Source of the DNA: Planctomycetota bacterium
GTDB lineage: Bacteria; Planctomycetota; PUPC01; JACPCR01
Length of the DNA stretch: 48,426 bases
Assembly: GCA_027625095.1 (NCBI GenBank)
Contig: JAQBXN010000061.1
Coordinates: 1-48,426 of the forward strand
Reading direction: 5' to 3'
The notes beneath the pieces were generated by a model, which saw only the letters and a list, made by a program, of their open reading frames with translations, ran no database searches and was not told where the DNA came from. Shown here in pieces: positions 44,858 through 48,426 of the stretch (position 1 is the first letter of the stretch; each line of letters starts with the position of its first letter). The translations under genes were made by a program, and so were the position numbers.

Positions 44858-45112
44858 TCAGCGATAAACATCTCTGCGGTGGCCGACATGTAATACTGTT
44901 GCAACATGGTTCGAGTCGTCAATCTCGTAAATCACACGGTAATTTCCCACGCGGAGCCGCCAGCCCTCTCTACCGGTGAGTTTCGTGCACCCAGGCGGTC
45001 TCGGCTCCTCTCGAAGCAACTGAATAGCTTGTTTCACTCGGTCATAGACGGGTTCACTTAGCCGTGCAAGCTCTCGTTGAGCCCGTCTCAAAATCTTGAG
45101 TTCATAGCTCAT
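44858..45112 (-). CDS. RelE/ParE-family toxin
   Basis: The 84-aa protein has the RelE-type layout: MSYELKILRRAQRELARLSE helix pair, then GREGWRLRVGNYRVIYEIDD and VLHVGHRRDVY. In the family, conserved basic residues in these last strands support ribosome-dependent mRNA cleavage or gyrase poisoning; which applies here is not decided. It overlaps its antitoxin by 4 nt (ATGA), so it is translated after it. It is intact, and its product is counteracted by the neighbour. Confidence 0.92.
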   Translation of the reverse strand: MSYELKILRRAQRELARLSEPVYDRVKQAIQLLREEPRPPGCTKLTGREGWRLRVGNYRVIYEIDDSNHVATVLHVGHRRDVYR

Positions 45113-45312
45113 TTCCGTGCCGCTTCGATTTCGCGCATGGCATCGTCAAATGGGATAGCCTCTTCGCCAGATGCCTTAGCGGCATCGTATACACGTATCG
45201 ATTCCAACTCCTCCAGGTCTTCTAAGAGTCTCTGGTACTGATCGACATCCAGGATGACACCCGTCCGTTTACCTTGAGCATCAACTATAAATTTTTCGTT
45301 TGGTACCGACAT
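45109..45312 (-). CDS. Phd/YefM-type antitoxin
   Basis: The 67-aa protein begins MSVPNEKFIVDAQGKRTGVILDVDQYQRLLEDLEEL, typical of Phd/RelB-type antitoxins paired with RelE toxins: a short DNA-binding N-terminus followed by an acidic C-terminal toxin-binding tail (EAIPFDDAMREIEAARK). The Met at 45312 has GAGG about 10 nt upstream; the frame stays open to 45402, but without similarity. It probably represses its own promoter together with the toxin. Confidence 0.9.
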   Translation of the reverse strand: MSVPNEKFIVDAQGKRTGVILDVDQYQRLLEDLEELESIRVYDAAKASGEEAIPFDDAMREIEAARK

Positions 45313-45549
45313 ATTCTGTTGCCTCAATGGGGAATGAAACGGGAATAGAAGTGCACCGGGAGAACAGAGTGAAAAGACCAACGAGTCAGGCCGCAAACTC
45401 ACGCCCGGATTTCGTCACAAGCGACATCCCAATCGTATGTAGTGGGCGCCATAGGTCAAACTTTTCCCTTCTCCAAGGTGGTAACGAGTGGTGAGACGCG
45501 CATTCTCGATGCCATCGAGGTTTGTCCCTCTGCGCGAGTGCCCCGCTCG

Positions 45550-45692
45550 GAAGACAGGCTCGTTAGCAGTCTCAAGAATCCGTTGTGGCGGAAATAACGG
45601 ACCTCTTTTAAATGGAGCTTAATTTGGCGTAGTCGGCTGTCCCAACGAAACGGAGTCGTCACTGTATGAAATGGTCTCCTCTCTGTGCCTGG
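45550..45692 (-). pseudogene. Truncated and decayed duplicate of the PhyH-5 5' end
   Basis: The minus strand reads RQIKLHLKEVRYFRHNGFLRLLTSLSSE, nearly the N-terminus of PhyH-5 (RQMKLHPEEVRYFRHNGFLRLPTVLSSD), but the start Met is Ile and similarity stops after about 30 residues. It includes the upstream flank as well. With the intact copy it brackets the toxin-antitoxin pair in the same orientation. Confidence 0.8.
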
Positions 45693-45731
45693 CATCCAGT
45701 GACTGCCCGGATACCACTCTCCAACCTGACC

Positions 45732-48059
45732 ATGCCGACACCTTCAGCAATCCTTTCGCTCATCTCAGTATTCGCAGGCATCGCCGGCGCTTTGTCTGCT
45801 GAGCCAATAACAATCGTGGCCTTCGGCGATTCTACGACCGCGCTGCGTAGTACCGTAAAGCAGGTCTACGCGCAGCGGCTGCCGAAGTTGCTGCTGGCGC
45901 GAGGAATCCAGGCTGACGTTATCAACTCCGGTGTGGGCGGCAGCCATACAGGACACCTGAAAGATAACGCGCTCCACAGCGGGCAACATGCTCTGGATCG
46001 TTTCGAGAAGGCTGTTCGTGCCCACCGGCCGGATATCGTCATTGTTCAGTTCGGGCTGAACGATTCCTGGGTCGATCAGGGCGAGGAGGAAGGTTCTTCA
46101 CGCATCCCCGTTGACCGGTATGAGGCGAACCTCACTCAAATGGTAAATACGTTGAGAGCCGACAATGCTCTCGTGATTCTGATGACCCCCAACCAGATCC
46201 GAAAGAACTATTCAGCCTGGCGCGTTCAGCGTGTGGTCAAATATTGTGATGCGGCCCGCCGGGTCGCTGAGACGCATAAAGTGCCAGTCGTTGACGTCTG
46301 GGATGAGTATGGCAAATACAACACTGAAGAGGGGAAGGACTTTCAGGATCTGCTTGTCGATTCCATGCATCCAAACGATAAAGGTCACCAACTGGTTGCC
46401 GAACTGCTGGCCACAGAGATAGCGAAGTTGGTCTCCGAATCAAACTTTCAGGCAGGGAGCAAATTCGCGCCGGACCTGAAAGAGATGAAAACCATCCCCC
46501 TGATACGGAACGGCAAAGCTACGGGCATGCATATGGCAGCGAGCAAGTGGGAGCAGTTAGAGGGATTTGTTGAGGGGGCGGGTAAGGGAAATTGGCTTTA
46601 TGCCTCAAGAAAAATAAACAGCGGAGACTTTCGAATCCATGCCAGGCTTCGCATGCTCAAACAGGAGGCCAGCGCGGCTTCTTTTTTTCTGGACAGCAAT
46701 CACTTCGGATTCGAAGGCGTGCAGCGAACCCTGTACTTGAACGGCGAGATCTTCGGCGGCAAGAAGCTGTTGGGGCCGCCCACTGAAATGTTCAACAGGG
46801 AAGACTGGATCGAATTTGAGGTTCTCCGCTCCGGCACTGAAATCAGGTTTCTAATCAATGGCAGAATCGTAACTATTGCAAAGTTCTCCGGCAGCGGTTT
46901 TGACCGGATGGGGTTCAGTCCTCTGAGGAGTACCATGCAGATCAGCGAATTTTCTATCACCGGCAATACACAGGAACTACCCCCGCCTATGAATCGTGGT
47001 TACTCCATCCCATTAATTGATCTCTCTGCTCAGAAACAGCGCCAAGTGCTTTTGGACAGAGAAGAAGGCCAGTATCTCGGTCACCCGACCACGCTGCTTC
47101 TGGAAGATGGGAAGACGATCCTGTGCGTGTATCCCAAGGGCCATGGAAAGGGAGCGATCGTCTACAAACGCAGCACGGACGCTGGACTCACCTGGTCCGG
47201 GCGGCTACCAACCCCCGAATCCTGGGCGACCTCGAAAGAGGTCCCCACGTTGCACCGGGTAATCGATGCCCAGGGCCGCAAACGCATCATCATGTTTTCC
47301 GGCCTGTATCCGATCCGGATGGCCGTGACCGAGGACGATGGAATGACCTGGTCGGGCCTGAAGCCCATCGGTAATTACGGTGGTATTGTCGCCATGGGTT
47401 GCCTGATCGATCTGAAGACTGGGCCCGGCCATTACCTGGCGATGTTTCACGATGACGGCCGGTTCTTGAAACTCAGAAAACTCCAGGGTTTTCACGTGTT
47501 TAAGATTCTTTCGATAGATGGCGGGCTTACCTGGAGTGAACCGGAGTCCATAGCGAACCATCCGACGGCTCACCTGTGCGAACCCGGCATCTTCCGTTCG
47601 CCTGACGGCAAGCAGTTAGCGGTTCTGCTCAGAGAGAATTCGCGCCGCCATAATTCCTTTGTGATCTTTTCGAATGATGAAGGCAAGACATGGGTTGAGC
47701 CCCGAGAATTACCGGGCTCGCTCACCGGCGACCGGCACACCGGGAAGTACGGTCCGGACGGCCGCCTGTTCATTTCATTCCGCGATACAACTCACAACAG
47801 CCCGACCAATGGCGACTGGGTTGCCTGGGTCGGAACGTACGAGGACATTGCACAAGGAAAAGAAGGCCAGTACCGAGTCCGGCTAATGGACAACACAAAA
47901 GGTGCAGACTGCGCCTATCCGGGCGTCGAGGTATTGTCTGACGGTACATTCATCACCACTACATACGGTCACTGGGAAACAGGCAAATCGCCATACATCA
48001 TGAGCGTGCGATTGAAGCTGGAAGAGCTCGACAGGATGGCCGCAGAGATGAAAAAGTAG
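45732..48059 (+). CDS. Secreted SGNH esterase fused to a sialidase-type (BNR) propeller
   Basis: The 775-aa protein has a signal peptide (MPTPSAILSLISVFAGIAGALSA). Residues about 25-235 form an SGNH hydrolase: AFGDSTTAL (Ser34), GVGGSHTG, FGLNDS and DSMHPNDKGH (Asp210, His213). Residues about 255-415 form a jelly-roll domain like DUF1080/LamG (GDFRIHARLRMLK, FNREDWIEFEVLRSGTEIRFLINGR). Residues about 430-775 contain four Asp-boxes (STDAGLTWSG, TEDDGMTWSG, SIDGGLTWSE, SNDEGKTWVE), marking a sialidase-type six-bladed propeller. An enzyme that first removes O-acetyl groups and then cleaves the sugar is plausible. The Met at 45732 is chosen over 45666 because it opens the signal peptide. The region just upstream is a PhyH remnant. 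Confidence 0.87.
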   Translation: MPTPSAILSLISVFAGIAGALSAEPITIVAFGDSTTALRSTVKQVYAQRLPKLLLARGIQADVINSGVGGSHTGHLKDNALHSGQHALDRFEKAVRAHRPDIVIVQFGLNDSWVDQGEEEGSSRIPVDRYEANLTQMVNTLRADNALVILMTPNQIRKNYSAWRVQRVVKYCDAARRVAETHKVPVVDVWDEYGKYNTEEGKDFQDLLVDSMHPNDKGHQLVAELLATEIAKLVSESNFQAGSKFAPDLKEMKTIPLIRNGKATGMHMAASKWEQLEGFVEGAGKGNWLYASRKINSGDFRIHARLRMLKQEASAASFFLDSNHFGFEGVQRTLYLNGEIFGGKKLLGPPTEMFNREDWIEFEVLRSGTEIRFLINGRIVTIAKFSGSGFDRMGFSPLRSTMQISEFSITGNTQELPPPMNRGYSIPLIDLSAQKQRQVLLDREEGQYLGHPTTLLLEDGKTILCVYPKGHGKGAIVYKRSTDAGLTWSGRLPTPESWATSKEVPTLHRVIDAQGRKRIIMFSGLYPIRMAVTEDDGMTWSGLKPIGNYGGIVAMGCLIDLKTGPGHYLAMFHDDGRFLKLRKLQGFHVFKILSIDGGLTWSEPESIANHPTAHLCEPGIFRSPDGKQLAVLLRENSRRHNSFVIFSNDEGKTWVEPRELPGSLTGDRHTGKYGPDGRLFISFRDTTHNSPTNGDWVAWVGTYEDIAQGKEGQYRVRLMDNTKGADCAYPGVEVLSDGTFITTTYGHWETGKSPYIMSVRLKLEELDRMAAEMKK

Positions 48060-48189
48060 GAACGGCAGGGGTGCATCCGTCAGCGGCTCGCCAGATTCTA
48101 CCTGACGTTCAAGGGGTAAATCCGTCGGCTGGGCCAAACGGAAGAGTTAGGTCGAGGAACGGTAATTGGGTTTTGCTAGAGGGTACATT

Positions 48190-48426
48190 TCAGAATTCAA
48201 AATTATCCTCCTCGTCTTTTGCTTTCTTCTCGACGGTCGTTGCTTCGAATTTCTTTCGCATCGCCTCATTGGCCTTCAGATCATCCGACACGTATCTGAC
48301 TTTTCCGCCCTTTAGATACCCTCGGTGTATTTCCAATATCTGGAACGGACGTGACCCCTAGTGTCGCGGCCCAGAAGTTCTTGCCCATTTCTCGGCAGTT
48401 TGAGTTCCTCGATCTTGCCTGTCCGT
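48190..48426 (-). pseudogene. Unrecognised gene, 3' part, probably frameshifted, running off the window
   Basis: The minus strand ends in GKVRYVSDDLKANEAMRKKFEA and an acidic/basic tail (KKAKDEEDNFEF) before the TGA at 48190-48192. Upstream, another frame reads RGHVRSRYWKYTEG and would join at about 48315-48325 as KYTEG-YLKGGKVRY with a one-base change. I do not recognise the family, and the rest lies beyond the window. Confidence 0.45.

Overview
The window reads as a chromosomal piece of an environmental, polysaccharide-degrading Gram-negative bacterium. Several features point to the PVC superphylum (Planctomycetota, Verrucomicrobiota, Lentisphaerota) or to similar groups such as Poribacteria or Latescibacterota. 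These are an S1 sulfatase, GH71-like and DUF6067-like secreted proteins, an eight-haem cytochrome/TPR protein, a DUF6797-like plus sugar-dehydrogenase-like plus cupredoxin fusion, eukaryotic-type FHA and Ser/Thr-kinase modules, and five intact phytanoyl-CoA-dioxygenase-like (PhyH) genes. The phylum is inference. There is no rRNA, tRNA, transposase or CRISPR that I can support.

Layout. 0.2-3.1 kb (minus strand): a beta-helix protein, a COG3910-like ATPase and endonuclease III. 3.2-7.5 kb: PhyH-1, an FHA protein, a sulfatase and a Gfo/Idh/MocA oxidoreductase. 7.7-18.4 kb: a GH71-CBM-SUMF1-like fusion followed by a run of broken genes. These are a 1270-codon secreted protein interrupted by two in-frame TAG codons, a 182-bp tandem duplication that made a chimeric 60-aa ORF, a frameshifted DUF6067-like/MORN protein, a frameshifted beta-propeller protein, and an Hpt/Ser-Thr kinase/receiver gene with a frameshift in the kinase DLG motif. 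18.6-27.4 kb: a heparinase-II/III-like protein, PhyH-2, an Fsr-like MFS transporter, an SGNH esterase, PhyH-3 and a DUF2293 protein. 27.4-35 kb: palindromic repeats, the cytochrome, a rhamnogalacturonan-lyase-like (PcRGLX) protein, PhyH-4, a 94-bp tandem repeat array and an isochorismatase-family hydrolase. 35-44 kb: the 1364-aa multidomain cupredoxin protein, a cupin and a two-gene heterodimeric ABC exporter. 44-48.4 kb: PhyH-5, a RelE/Phd-type toxin-antitoxin pair flanked by a duplicated and decayed PhyH 5' end, an SGNH-sialidase fusion, and a broken gene running off the right edge.

Together the genes suggest a catabolic accessory region: secreted lyases, hydrolases, esterases and sulfatase strip a complex sulfated or acetylated glycan, cytoplasmic oxidoreductases and isomerase-like proteins process the products, and transporters and eukaryotic-type signalling proteins support this. 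The most unusual parts are the fused enzymes (GH71-SUMF1, SGNH-sialidase, sugar dehydrogenase-azurin), the decayed sensor/kinase/receiver locus at 16.2-18.4 kb, and small palindromic repeats, some of them inside coding 5' ends.
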